This document shows, piece by piece, positions 39,401 through 48,770 of a DNA stretch of 64,000 bases. Each line of letters opens with the position of its first letter. Within the stretch, counting starts at the first letter, position 1. The position numbers were made by a program, and so were the translations under genes. The notes under the pieces are model-generated. The model had not been told where the DNA came from, did not search any database, and saw only the letters and a program-made list of their open reading frames with translations. The DNA is from Phycisphaerae bacterium (lineage in GTDB: Bacteria; Planctomycetota; Phycisphaerae; UBA1845): the NCBI GenBank assembly GCA_029260055.1, contig JAJDDX010000046.1, forward strand, positions 24,675-88,674. Reading direction: 5' to 3'.

Positions 39401-40108
39401 TCGCTGGAACACCGTCCCGGCGCACCGTCAGGCGCGTTTGGCACCGTGACGTCGGGCGATCACGGTGCCGCGGTACTGATCGTAGAGGACACCGGCATCG
39501 GCATGTCCAAGGCCGTGGCCGACCGCGTCTTCGAGCCCTTCTTCACCACGAAGTCGAGGGAACGCGGTACCGGGCTGGGCATGGCCGTGGTGCACGGAAT
39601 CATCTCGGATCATTTCGGGCGCGTTGAGGTGGAATCGAAGGAGGGGCACGGAACGCGCGTCACCATCGCGCTACCGTGCTGTGACTCGCCCGCGTCGCAG
39701 GAAGTGCGCGTACCTGCTGAGCATGTGGCCTATACCGGGCGCGGTGAGACGATTCTGGTGGCCGAGGACAACAGACATGTCCGGGGTGTCGTATCGCAGG
39801 CGCTCGCCAAGAGCGGTTTCAGGGTTGCAGCCGCCGCCGACGGCGAAGAGGCTATGGAGTTGTTCCGCGAACGGCTGGCTGAACTCGCCCTCGTGGTGGT
39901 CGACATCGATTTGCCGAAGAAGACCGGTACCGCGTGCCTGGACGAGATGCGAGAGTGCAGACCCGGTCTGCCGGCTGTGATCATCACCGGAAGTGCCGAC
40001 TTTGTGCTCTTAGAAGGCATGACCGATCGCACGATGCTGCTACGGAAGCCCTTCCCGATGTCGAAGTTGGCGGCCGTCGTGCAAGACTTGCTTGCCGTGT
40101 CGCGCTAG
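36440..40108 (+). CDS. Hybrid sensor histidine kinase: extracellular jelly-roll-like domain + 7TM + 3 PAS + HisKA/HATPase + REC
   Basis: PEFDDSTWQTVPIPATWTEQGY; multiple TM; VAHDFNNVLTAIVGYNEVA; DTGIGMSKAVADRVFEPFFTTK; ETILVAEDNRHVRGVV..VVVDIDLPKKTG. Confidence 0.85.
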   Translation: MRSTARIITLGACLTLGLQARGDDIALSTFQPTAGPAGVWRSRAGDDLAWADPEFDDSTWQTVPIPATWTEQGYDEHDGYIWYRCELPVHRMDGATSDSTKLGLLVGPTRHGSYELYADGKSIGRYGSESLRRPVPAARAYEIPPGAVNSQGRLALALRVWRVGWASARAERLGYEAGPAGTTIELGDYDLLRDRAALMRQRALKADVPRLMFAAMFALVALAYLQRFLHLRTRVEHFWFGITALLLAANTILVTAWPFELTDRIGLVHRLNNVVIHLAVAASIQFLWPFLSKEIGRLLRGYQWAHIAMACAVAAVLSPELVAATKGVRWAFLLPLLVAAPVLIIQRVRRGDREARTIGMGVLILVATEFHEWGTQVLHLAPITSIPLPSFGFAALVLTMAISVSNRHRRDYRELAELRRDLQRKVEHRTVALSAANDQLIAEVTDRTRAEAAMRDSDVRFRQIAENIEDVFWLTDWVRHKVLYVSPAYEQVWGCPRGELYGDMRSWAQYLHPEDKERVLDIANSGEARSRSDLEYRIVRRDGEIRWIHERAFTVCDEAGEIRRIAGISRDITQQKRAEEARRAAEERRYQSEVLLKGAQRVARMGFWDWNIREDELYWSDEIYRIFGLDAGEVTATNRVFVNSVHPDDRARVQANVDATLNDDADYAIDYRVVLPGGDIRYVYEQGEVTRDSDSRPIRMLGTVIDITERRQAEETARDLSRILDTYFDSTLTCLALLDRDFNFIRVNEAYARASQREVAEFVGRNHFELYPSDAEAIFKQVVETKEAFQVEARPFVYPDQPERGVTYWDWTLVPILDDGGEVELLIFSLVDVTEKKNLEDGLRHAHKLEAVGTLASGVAHDFNNVLTAIVGYNEVAKQIMHDDPMAAEALEGITMAADQATAVTRSLLAFSRKSASVKVPLDFRKVVGESVTMLRRMMPAAVEIVQDVDSGRRLFVEGEETQIQQVVINLAINARDAMADGGRLTISLEHRPGAPSGAFGTVTSGDHGAAVLIVEDTGIGMSKAVADRVFEPFFTTKSRERGTGLGMAVVHGIISDHFGRVEVESKEGHGTRVTIALPCCDSPASQEVRVPAEHVAYTGRGETILVAEDNRHVRGVVSQALAKSGFRVAAAADGEEAMELFRERLAELALVVVDIDLPKKTGTACLDEMRECRPGLPAVIITGSADFVLLEGMTDRTMLLRKPFPMSKLAAVVQDLLAVSR

Positions 40109-40186
40109 GCCCGCCGTCTTGGCGGCGCGCAGCGGGGCTCACCCGAATAACTTCAAACGCGGATCGGCGTCAAGGCGATCCCATCC

Positions 40187-40627
40187 CTACTCTCGAAGCG
40201 GAAGATCGTCTACATCCCGCATCTGGCCGGCGAGGCAGAGAATGCCCTCGATAAAGCCCCAAAGACCGGCGATGCCACCGGTCATAAAGGTCAAGACGAT
40301 CTGCAAGATGCCGATGCCGATGTAGCCGAGATAGAACCGATGGGCGCCGAGGGGGCCCAGCAGGATCCCGAGCACGCCGGCGACGACTCGATGGCGGGAC
40401 GAGACGCCGTACGTTGGTCCGTATGCATAAACCGGTGGCGGCGGTGGCGCCGCAGGCTGCGGCGGAGGCGCGCCGACCACGCGCCACGGTGCCAGGGGCG
40501 TCTGGCAATGAGGGCATGCGACGGTGCTACTAACGTGCTCCGGCGCGACCCGCATGGCCTGGCCGCACTGCGTGCAATAGATAGTGACGACCGCCTGTTC
40601 GACGGACGGTTCTGGTGATTCACTCAC
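40187..40627 (-). CDS. TM2-domain protein with N-terminal zinc ribbon
   Basis: YCTQCGQAMRVAPEHVSSTVACPHCQTPL; GILLGPLGAHRFYLGYIGIGILQIVLTFMTGGIAGLWGFIEGIL. Confidence 0.85.
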   Translation of the reverse strand: MSESPEPSVEQAVVTIYCTQCGQAMRVAPEHVSSTVACPHCQTPLAPWRVVGAPPPQPAAPPPPPVYAYGPTYGVSSRHRVVAGVLGILLGPLGAHRFYLGYIGIGILQIVLTFMTGGIAGLWGFIEGILCLAGQMRDVDDLPLRE

Positions 40628-40801
40628 GACACGTCTCCGAGAAACGACGTACGATCTTACCGGAGCGGTGATCCGTTGACTACCGCCGTCGGTGGCGTAG
40701 CCTGCTACGTACCCGTGTGCTCCGCGTCAGTCGTTGCCTGTGAGTATATTGCGTTCGCCGGCCGGTTTATTTGGAGCAGCAGGCGGGTTGGTGCGAGGAA
40801 T

Positions 40802-41629
40802 ATGCCGTTTTTTGACCAACATCTACATTCCCACCACTCTTTTGACTCGAAGACCGAGCCGGCGGCGAACGTCCGGGCCGCCGCTCAGCGCGGCCTCGCG
40901 GGCCTGACCTTCACCGAGCATTACGACACCCACCCGGACGACTGGCCCTCCTGCGTGTACGAACACGACACATACTGCAGCGCCATACGGTCGCTACGGG
41001 CCGAGTTCGGCACCGATCTTTTTATCGGTCAAGGCATCGAGGTGTGCTATCAGCCGGACCGCATGGACGGCATTGTCGACTTCCTCGCAAGCCGCTCTTT
41101 CGATCTGGTCATCCTCAGCGTTCACTACTTCCAAGGCAGGGCGCTATACAAACGAGAGCAATGGGAAGGCGTCGACGTGGCCGAGGGCACCGGACGGTAC
41201 CTCGAGACGGTGCTGGAAGCCGTGCGGTGTTGCGAACGGTTGCACCGCGCCCACGGGCGCGTCTTCGATGTGCTCGGCCACCTCGATCTCGTCAAACGCT
41301 ACACACACCGATTCCGTGGTTCGTTCGACCTATCGCCCCACGCTCAGCTCATCGATGAGATCCTCCAGGTTTGTCTGGAGGCCGATTTGGTGCCCGAGAT
41401 CAACACATCCACGATGCGACAGGGCCTGGACGAAGCCATGCCCGGGTCGGATACCGTCGCCCGGTACGCGGCATTCGGCGGTACCGCGATGAGTCTCGGC
41501 TCCGATGCTCATCGCGCGAAAGACGTCGGCGAGGGCTTGGATGAAGCCGCCCAGGTGTTACGGGACGCGGGTATCACGCGGGCGGCTGTTTTCCGTGACC
41601 GACAACGTCAGGACGTGGCGTTCGATTGA
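40802..41629 (+). CDS. PHP-domain hydrolase (HisJ-type histidinol-phosphatase family)
   Basis: FFDQHLHSHHSFDSK; GLTFTEHYD; FDVLGHLDLVKRY; SLGSDAHRAKDVG. Confidence 0.85.
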   Translation: MPFFDQHLHSHHSFDSKTEPAANVRAAAQRGLAGLTFTEHYDTHPDDWPSCVYEHDTYCSAIRSLRAEFGTDLFIGQGIEVCYQPDRMDGIVDFLASRSFDLVILSVHYFQGRALYKREQWEGVDVAEGTGRYLETVLEAVRCCERLHRAHGRVFDVLGHLDLVKRYTHRFRGSFDLSPHAQLIDEILQVCLEADLVPEINTSTMRQGLDEAMPGSDTVARYAAFGGTAMSLGSDAHRAKDVGEGLDEAAQVLRDAGITRAAVFRDRQRQDVAFD

Positions 41630-41654
41630 CCCGCACAGCGCGAAGGCGGACTCG

Positions 41655-43094
41655 TTACTTCTCGCCGAAGCGTTGTGGCATGTCGGCAAGTATGTAGGCG
41701 ACTGTCGCCATGACCGCGACGTTTTGCGAAAGCTCCTTCCGGTCTACCTTGTCGAGCGTGTCGGCGCGCGTGTGGTGATAGTTGAAGTACGTGGAATTCT
41801 CGACGCCATGTCCCATCAAGATCACGCCGGACGATCGCATGGGGCTAACATCCGCAGCGCTGCCGCCGACCTTCACATCGAGCGAGCCGATCGAACTCAG
41901 CATGCCGAGTATCTCGCGCATCTGCTCCGCGGCGACGGACTGCTTGTTTTCGTCCGTACACTCCAGCCGGTACCCGGTGGGCCGAAAGCCTCCCTCATCC
42001 GATTCGATGGCCGCGATGTGCTTCACAAGCTCGGCTTCATGGGCTTTGGCGTATTCCTTGCCGCCTGATAGACCGAACTCCTCGTTTGCCCAGAGCACGA
42101 CGCGAATCGTCCGCCTGGGCACCAGGCCCAGCTTCTTCAGAAGGTTGACCGCTTCCATGGCCATCACGCAGCCTGTGGCGTCGTCATGCGCGCCTTGCCC
42201 CACATCCCAGGAGTCGATGTGCCCGCCGATGACCACGACCTCATCGGGCTTTTCGGTGCCGCGCAGTTCCGCGACGACATTGGCGGACGGAGCGGTCCCG
42301 CGATTCTCCGCCTCCATTTTGAGGTTCACGATCGGGAAGATACCGCGGGCGTTGAGCCGAGCGAGCATCTCGGCGTCCTCGATCGTGACACATGCCGTCG
42401 GGATCTTCACTTCACTATCGCCGTATCCCATGGCCCCAGTATGCGGCGAACGCAGGCTGACCGCCGTGGCCGATCGAACCAGACACGCGACCGCGCCCTT
42501 CTCGGCCGCCCACCTAGCGCCGCTGTAACGATACCTGACGGCGCTGCCGTAACCGCTGCCTCGCTGCGGGTCGTATGGCGGCATCGGATGATTGAATAGA
42601 ACGATCTTGCCCTTGACGCTATCGCCCAGACGGTCGAGGTGCTCCTTATCCCCCGCGGTCACGACCGGCGCCGTGATCCCATCGGCGCCGGTTCCCACCG
42701 ACCCGCCCAGCCCGAGGATCGGCAGGTCGCCACTCCGCGGCTCGAGCAACGTGAGTGATTCCTGTCCGCGGACCCAATGGGGCACGGTTACGGGTTCGAG
42801 CCGTACGTTCTCCATACCGTCTTTCGCGAGCGTAGCCGCGGCCCACCGAAGAGCTTTGTCCAAGCCGGGCGAGCCCGCCAGGCGATGGCCGATCCCATCG
42901 CAGAGTTCCTCCATCTTCAGATAGGCGTCGTTCTTTGCCATCGCTGCATCGACGATGCGCTTCGCAGCGCCCTCATAGGCGGCCGTGATTGAACCGCCGG
43001 CGGGTGTCGCAACTTGTGGTTCACCCTCCGGGTACGCTCCGACGATCATGCCGGCGCCGAGCCAGAGAAGCCCGATGGTCGTGTGTGCAATCAT
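41655..43094 (-). CDS. M28-family peptidase (carboxypeptidase Q-like), PA domain
   Basis: VVVIGGHIDSWDVGQGAHDDATGCVMAMEAV; VVLWANEEFGLSGGKEYAKAH. Confidence 0.9.
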   Translation of the reverse strand: MIAHTTIGLLWLGAGMIVGAYPEGEPQVATPAGGSITAAYEGAAKRIVDAAMAKNDAYLKMEELCDGIGHRLAGSPGLDKALRWAAATLAKDGMENVRLEPVTVPHWVRGQESLTLLEPRSGDLPILGLGGSVGTGADGITAPVVTAGDKEHLDRLGDSVKGKIVLFNHPMPPYDPQRGSGYGSAVRYRYSGARWAAEKGAVACLVRSATAVSLRSPHTGAMGYGDSEVKIPTACVTIEDAEMLARLNARGIFPIVNLKMEAENRGTAPSANVVAELRGTEKPDEVVVIGGHIDSWDVGQGAHDDATGCVMAMEAVNLLKKLGLVPRRTIRVVLWANEEFGLSGGKEYAKAHEAELVKHIAAIESDEGGFRPTGYRLECTDENKQSVAAEQMREILGMLSSIGSLDVKVGGSAADVSPMRSSGVILMGHGVENSTYFNYHHTRADTLDKVDRKELSQNVAVMATVAYILADMPQRFGEK

Positions 43095-43325
43095 GCGCTC
43101 TCCCCACGGTTAAGATGGACTCGCAATGCTGAGGCAAGGATTGGCGGTTAGGCCCTCGCTTGATGCGGAGATTCTACCGCCGTGGGAGCACGATGCCACT
43201 AGCCGGTAAGAGGTGGACAGGTGGGTACAGGCACGGCGCGGCCGCGTGGCGCAGCAAGAAAGCGCGAATACGGGCGCGCCGAGGGCGCGGACCTAAGGGG
43301 CGGCGGGACGTGCATCCAACCGGTG

Positions 43326-44156
43326 CTACTGCGGGTCGATTTCGGCGGGCCCGAGCTCCTTCAGCGTGTCGCGAAGGCGGGCTGCTTCCTCGAAACGTTC
43401 CTCGTCGATTGCCGATCGCAGCGCCTTGCGCGCCACCAGCAGTGAATCCTCGGGCATTTCCCGCTCGATGTCTCTTGCGAGTTCGCGCAGGATTCGCAAC
43501 TCGCCGCTCTGCTCCGCCAGCTCCGCGCCGTTGTGCTCATCCGCGCCCTCAAAGAAAGAGCGAAGGTGCATCATCCCGCGGTTGACGTGCGCCAGCGCAC
43601 TTGCGGGCTCTTCGTCGATGAGTGCCTGATGGGCTCGGGCTCTGGCATCCATCATCAGCACGTACGGGCGATAAGACTCGAGCGCGCGGCGATCGACAGG
43701 CTCCAGCGCGTGGTCGCGGCAGAGGTCGAAGACCCCGATGTTGTGCGAGGTATCACCGGAGACGTCCCCGAACTCTTCGAGCACGAAGAACGACACGAAT
43801 CGCCGGTAGTAGATCGACGCCTCGAAACGCAGCTCCTGGCATTGCTCGGGCGTCAAAACGAACCCGAGCGTCGTACCGTTGCGCTTCTCGTATTCGACCA
43901 GGCGCTGTCGGTGGTGTTCAAGCAGGGAATCGGAACCGAACGGATGCTCGCCGTCCGGGCGCCCGGCAGCCTCCATCTGCAAGATGCCGAGTTCGATGCG
44001 CATCTGCAGCTTGACCGCCCCGTCCACGCCGATGATCTTGCGGACGGAAATCTGCTCGGGATCGTATTCCCACTCTCGGAGCGTTGCTTGGATATCGATA
44101 TAGGACACTGCTTCGTCCCCCCCACGAACGTCGAAACCACGGTGTTGCGAATCCAT
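43326..44156 (-). CDS. UvrB/UvrC-motif protein
   Basis: C-terminal LRSAIDEERFEEAARLRDTLKELG; start at ATG 44156. Confidence 0.7.
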   Translation of the reverse strand: MDSQHRGFDVRGGDEAVSYIDIQATLREWEYDPEQISVRKIIGVDGAVKLQMRIELGILQMEAAGRPDGEHPFGSDSLLEHHRQRLVEYEKRNGTTLGFVLTPEQCQELRFEASIYYRRFVSFFVLEEFGDVSGDTSHNIGVFDLCRDHALEPVDRRALESYRPYVLMMDARARAHQALIDEEPASALAHVNRGMMHLRSFFEGADEHNGAELAEQSGELRILRELARDIEREMPEDSLLVARKALRSAIDEERFEEAARLRDTLKELGPAEIDPQ

Positions 44157-44421
44157 ACCGAATCTACAATTCAGCAAGCGGTCGCGAGGTCCGATGCGCA
44201 GGGTCAATCCAATTCGTCGCCCCCGCCCATAAAACCCCCCGCCAAGAGGCGAGGACCGCGCCGGTGCGCACGGTCCGGGTTTCCGCATGCGAGGAAGTAG
44301 GCGGTTGGGCCGGCGGTGATTGTCGTGGCGGCAAGCTACGGGGCGTCGCCGGGTGCTACGGTGGCCTTCGCGCGCGCCTCGCACGACGTTACGTGAGCGA
44401 ACTGGTAGACGAGACGGAGAG

Positions 44422-45099
44422 CTATGCGGCGTCGCCGACGGTCATCAAGACGGGGAACAAGACGCTGTGCTTGCTGCGCCGTATGTTCACGAGGCCGGCT
44501 TTCTCGAAGAGGGTGTGAACCTCGTGCCACGGCACGTGATACACCGATTTCTCGATGCGCGTGATCACGACATCGTAGATGAACCACCCGATCGCGTTGT
44601 CCCGAAAGCCGTCGACAAGAACGACGCTGCCTCCGGGCCTCAGGACGCGCCGCATCTCATTTACGACGGCATCCTGGTGGGGATAGTGGTGAAACGAGTT
44701 CATGCAGATGACCAGATCGAAGCTGCCCGCGGCAAACGGGAGATGCTCGCTGTCACCGGCTAGGTAGACCGGGGATCCCGAGCCGGCTTCCGATCGGCTC
44801 TTCTTGTGCGCCTCGGCGCACATGGCCGGCGAGTAGTCCAACCCGCACACGGAGATGGGCCAACCCGTACCCGCAAGCAGGCCGGCCAGCGCTCCGGTGC
44901 CACAGCCGATATCCAGCAGGTCGAACGGCTCAGTACGGCCCGCGCGCCACTTGGCGATCTCTTCCATCATTGCGAGGTACGAGGGGCGAAACAGAAAGTG
45001 GTGCAGCAGCGATTTGTCGTAGCTGTCAGCCCAGCCGTCGAATTGCCGGCGGGCTTGGCTCTTGAACTTCGCTTGTCGTTGTAGTCCGCTAGCAGGCAC
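44422..45099 (-). CDS. Class I SAM-dependent methyltransferase
   Basis: FDLLDIGCGTGALAGLLAGTG; FDLVICMNSFHHYP. Confidence 0.85.
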   Translation of the reverse strand: MPASGLQRQAKFKSQARRQFDGWADSYDKSLLHHFLFRPSYLAMMEEIAKWRAGRTEPFDLLDIGCGTGALAGLLAGTGWPISVCGLDYSPAMCAEAHKKSRSEAGSGSPVYLAGDSEHLPFAAGSFDLVICMNSFHHYPHQDAVVNEMRRVLRPGGSVVLVDGFRDNAIGWFIYDVVITRIEKSVYHVPWHEVHTLFEKAGLVNIRRSKHSVLFPVLMTVGDAA

Positions 45100-45228
45100 G
45101 AATCGTCCCCCGATTGTGCCGTGACCCTACGCGGCACGTACGGAGCCTAGACGGTTATCCCGCGCGCGACAAGCTTCGCCGGGTTCGCGCGCAGCGCATG
45201 CGCAGCCGGCGATCGAGATCTGTTACGG

Positions 45229-45501
45229 CTAGACAATGATATCGAGGAGGCGTTCAACGGTCCCTGAAAGCCGTTCACGTGTCTCGTAGGTTCCGGCCTC
45301 GATCTCGGCTCGAATGGCGCGCGTCTTGGCGATCCGGAGACTGGACTCCTTGACCGCGCGGGCCAATGCTTCGCCCTGCACCGAAAACTCGACCACGTCG
45401 CGATCGGCGCCGACACGTGAAACCGGTCGCGGGGAAGCCGTCGTGGCCGGATTGACCGGCGTGACGGGAAGGAGCGACCCGATGTTGATGATTGCACTCA
45501 T
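45229..45501 (-). CDS. FlgM-like anti-sigma-28 factor
   Basis: RIAKTRAIRAEIEAGTYETRERLSGTVERLLDIIV C-terminal FlgM-like pattern. Confidence 0.6.
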   Translation of the reverse strand: MSAIINIGSLLPVTPVNPATTASPRPVSRVGADRDVVEFSVQGEALARAVKESSLRIAKTRAIRAEIEAGTYETRERLSGTVERLLDIIV

Positions 45502-45684
45502 ATACCCGCGTCCCTCAGCGGTGGTAACCGACGTCGCAACCGAACGAACGAGACCGACTTCTTATCGGTCCGATCGACGAGTCCGGTTCCTCACCCCCGA
45601 CGCCGGCGCGCACGGACGGAAGGACCCGGCTTCCTCGCTCACTCATTCGTCCGTGAATCGCCAGTGAGGAATCAGGCGTGCCAA

Positions 45685-45724
45685 CGCTGCCGGCCCCCGA
45701 ATCCTTCGGTCGCGTACCCGGCAG
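45685..45724. other. Strong composite hairpin GCTGCCGG..CCGAA..TTCGG..CCGGCAGC
   Basis: Read directly, in the leader region of flgM-like gene. Confidence 0.5.
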
Positions 45725-45771
45725 CACGCTCTGAATATAGTATCGACAGGCGAGTTTTCAGACCTTGAAGG

Positions 45772-45976
45772 AAAAACGCCGGCTCCCCTCCGATAACCGC
45801 CGGCAGGCACAACATCTTGCAAAACGGCGAGGTACACTTCACGAAATGTAGGGGGGTGCGTCCGTTACCGGACTGCCCCATCAGCCGCAGTTTGCCGTGT
45901 CTTCACAGTTCGCCCCAGGCCTCGCGAAACTGGGCATCCCGCACAGGTGCGCGAACCCCGTGTCCCAGTACTGCGA
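45772..45976 (-). ncRNA. Candidate small RNA (about 205 nt) between htrA and flgM-like gene
   Basis: TATAAT at 45988-45983 (minus), several hairpins including GGGGcaGTCCGgtaaCGGACgcaCCCC at 45853-45879, and GCCGGC-N15-GCCGGC stem followed by T5 at the end. Confidence 0.35.
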
Positions 45977-45992
45977 CAGCTGATTATAGAAG

Positions 45993-46031
45993 AAAAAACT
46001 TCGCCAATCGCGCCGGATCGGCGCCCGGAAG
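45993..46031 (-). terminator. Probable terminator of htrA
   Basis: GCGCCG-atc-CGGCGC stem with outer CTTC/GAAG and T6 tract on minus strand. Confidence 0.5.
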
Positions 46032-46037
46032 CCCCCC

Positions 46038-47210
46038 CTAGTTGATGTAGCGAAGCTCGACAGGCACCGTGTGGGCACGCTCGTCCCGAACGTACGTCAC
46101 CTGTACCACATCCCCGACGGCGTAGCGATCCAACGCGTCCTTCAGCCCGACCAAGCTCCCGACGGGCTCATCGTTGATCTTCACGATCAGGTCGCCGAGC
46201 TGGACCAAATCCTGGCGTTGGTTGAAGAGCGTCCCGCGCAGACCGGCCTGGGCCGCACCGCTGCCTTCCGATACCGAACGTATCAGCACGCCGCTGACGT
46301 GGAGTCGCCGCGTGACGTAGTCGTCCCACGAAATCACCCCGAGACCGGGCCGCCGCCATACGCCGTACCGGATCAAGTCCGGCACGACCTCGTTGACGGT
46401 GTCCACCGGTACCGCAAAACCGATCCCCGCGCTCGCGCCGGACGGGCTCGCGATCTGCGTGTTGACCCCGATCAGCCTGCCCGCACTGTCGAGGAGCGGG
46501 CCGCCCGAATTGCCCGGATTGATCGCGGCGTCGGTCTGAATCACGTCGCGGATGGTCCGCCCGTTAACCGACTCGATCTCGCGGCCCGTCGCGCTGACCA
46601 CGCCTACCGTCAGCGTCTGGTCGAGGCCGAAGGGATTGCCGATCGCAAGGACTTTCTGTCCGACGAGGAGGTTCTTGGAACTGCCCAGCGTGATCGGGCT
46701 GAGGCGCTCGGGCGGCGCGTCGACTTTCAGCACCGCGAGGTCCTTGTCGGCCTCCGCTCCGACGCTACGCGCGGGCCACTCCGACCCGTCCGCCAGGCGC
46801 ACCGTCCAACTCGTCCCCGGTTGCATCACGTGGAAGTTCGTGACCACGTGGCCCTGGTCGTCGTAGATGAAGCCGCTGCCCGTGCCTGTCGGGATCTCGA
46901 ACACGTTCAGGCTGAATAGGTCCCGCCGGCGTTCAGTGCTGGTGATGTGGACCACCGACGGCGAGGCGTCGCGGAACACGTCGATCGTCGTGAGTTCATC
47001 GGCACTGAGGCCGCTCGCCGGTGTGACCGCCCTCGCCTCGAACTCCGGATCGTGCAGCGGAGACGGCCCCCCGGGCCGCACCAGCACCCAGACCAGCGCA
47101 AAGACCGCCACCCAAACGCCAACCATGGCAAACCACGAGGGCCCGCGGCGCCGCGGCGCCGGTGGGCCGCCGCCCACCCCTCCAAGAGGGTATGGATCAC
47201 CGTTCGTCAT
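46038..47210 (-). CDS. HtrA/DegP-type S1C serine protease with PDZ domain
   Basis: GHVVTNFHVM, DKDLAVLKVD, DAAINPGNSGGPLLDSAGRLIGVN, PDZ-like C-terminus. Confidence 0.95.
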   Translation of the reverse strand: MTNGDPYPLGGVGGGPPAPRRRGPSWFAMVGVWVAVFALVWVLVRPGGPSPLHDPEFEARAVTPASGLSADELTTIDVFRDASPSVVHITSTERRRDLFSLNVFEIPTGTGSGFIYDDQGHVVTNFHVMQPGTSWTVRLADGSEWPARSVGAEADKDLAVLKVDAPPERLSPITLGSSKNLLVGQKVLAIGNPFGLDQTLTVGVVSATGREIESVNGRTIRDVIQTDAAINPGNSGGPLLDSAGRLIGVNTQIASPSGASAGIGFAVPVDTVNEVVPDLIRYGVWRRPGLGVISWDDYVTRRLHVSGVLIRSVSEGSGAAQAGLRGTLFNQRQDLVQLGDLIVKINDEPVGSLVGLKDALDRYAVGDVVQVTYVRDERAHTVPVELRYIN

Positions 47211-47334
47211 GCCGATTCTCCGTTACGCTCGTTACGGTATTCTACCACGTCGGACGTGGCTGGACGCGCCCGCCTCGACTCGATACCAACTTTTTACAGT
47301 CGGAAAGGGGCGACCCGCTCGCGCGTTCGGAATG

Positions 47335-48300
47335 TCAGGCGTGGATTAGTCGGTGAGCGCGGCGGAAGGCCAAAGTGGCGGCTGCCAGTAGGGCGAGGGC
47401 CAGCGCCGTAAGGCCCCACTCGGAGACGGCTGGAACCGCCCCGGGCAGCGGGGCGAAAGCGATACTGCGTGGAATCAGAAGCCCGCCGTCCGTGATGGTC
47501 TGTACGTACGCTTCAGCCGCGTCGAACTCGACGAGCTGATCCTGGAAGAACGACGACGAGAACATGTGACCGCGATCGTCGAACGCGACGCCCTGCGGGC
47601 CCGTGAGGTCGGGATGGGTGACCTGGCCGAGGAAGTTACCGTCGGTGTCGAACTTGACGATGTTGTTGGACCCGCCGCCCGCCACGTACAGCACGTTGTT
47701 CGTGTCGCGCGCGACGCCCATCGGGCTCGACAGTCCGCCGCCCGTAAACGCGAAGAGGAAGTTTTCTCCGGCGTCGAACTTGAGCACGTTGGCGGTCAGC
47801 GCGCTACTCACGAAGAAGCTGCCGTCCGGCGTGAAGGCTGCACAATTCGGCCCGTTCATCCCGCCGCCTGAGAAGGTCCGCTGAAAGTTGCCGTCAAGAT
47901 CGAAGACGACCACTTGGCTATTGTTGAAACTACACACGTAAAGCAAGCCGGCATCGCTGATTGCCATGCCCGTCGGGCCGGCGAGCTGCGCGTGGCTGAA
48001 CTTCGTGACGAACTGTTCCGCTCGGTCGAAGACGAAGATCTCGCTACTGAGTTGACTTGCGACGTAGATGCGGTCGTTCGGCGCGAACACGACGCCGCGC
48101 GCGCCGTCCAGCCCCGTCGCGCTGAAGCTCCGAAGATACGCCCCGGCCGGGTCGTATACCGCCACGCTGTCGCCGTTGAAGTTGCTGACGTAGAAGTCGC
48201 CGGAACGCTCGACCGGCAGCAGTGCGTGAGCTTGTGCCGCACCGAGGCACGACACGAGAGCACATAGCCACAGGACATGCGTAGACGAAAGGCGTCGCAT
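47335..48300 (-). CDS. NHL-like beta-propeller protein with IPTL-CTERM-like sorting tail
   Basis: FYVSNFNGDSVAVYDPAGAYLRSFSATGL repeats; C-terminal VPAVSEWGLTALALALLAAATLAFRR. Confidence 0.8.
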   Translation of the reverse strand: MRRLSSTHVLWLCALVSCLGAAQAHALLPVERSGDFYVSNFNGDSVAVYDPAGAYLRSFSATGLDGARGVVFAPNDRIYVASQLSSEIFVFDRAEQFVTKFSHAQLAGPTGMAISDAGLLYVCSFNNSQVVVFDLDGNFQRTFSGGGMNGPNCAAFTPDGSFFVSSALTANVLKFDAGENFLFAFTGGGLSSPMGVARDTNNVLYVAGGGSNNIVKFDTDGNFLGQVTHPDLTGPQGVAFDDRGHMFSSSFFQDQLVEFDAAEAYVQTITDGGLLIPRSIAFAPLPGAVPAVSEWGLTALALALLAAATLAFRRAHRLIHA

Positions 48301-48538
48301 AACGATCTCCCCGCGAGTTCAGCAGCCACAGGTTGTGTCAAAAGCCCGATCGGTGTGCGTGACCCCGTCACCGACCCGGGCGGCCCGAACCCATATCATA
48401 GCAGATCGAACGCACGGGTTGAGCCCCAAAACACGGAATCCCATGGCCGCAAGCCGCTTCTAGAGGCCGTGAATGCGGTTCGAATCAGACGGCGGTTCTG
48501 TAATCGCGGGTCGACGCGCCGGCGTGTACGATCTGAGC

Positions 48539-48700
48539 ATGATGCTCGCCCAATCGATGATGCCGGCCGTGGTCTACTGGAAAGCCGGTGTCGGCATCGC
48601 CATCATCCTGGCGGTGTTCGGCCTCTTCGGCTGGCTGCTCGCCCGATCCAAGCGCACGCACAACCGGCGCTTCGGCGGCAAATCCCATTGGGACCTCTAG
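48539..48700 (+). CDS. Small single-TM protein
   Basis: MMLAQSMMPAVVYWKAGVGIAIILAVFGLFGWLLARSKRTHNRRFGG. Confidence 0.45.
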   Translation: MMLAQSMMPAVVYWKAGVGIAIILAVFGLFGWLLARSKRTHNRRFGGKSHWDL

Positions 48701-48770
48701 CGCAGCCGAAGCCCACGCCTGCCACGGCGCCGGCGCAAGCCGTAATGCCGACCCGGCTGCCGGATCGTCC

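Noticed and set aside
45881-46078. Minus-strand 65-aa ORF between htrA and flgM-like gene
   Set aside because: Overlaps the htrA 3' end and terminator; no RBS or motif; the structural-RNA explanation is preferred but also unproven.
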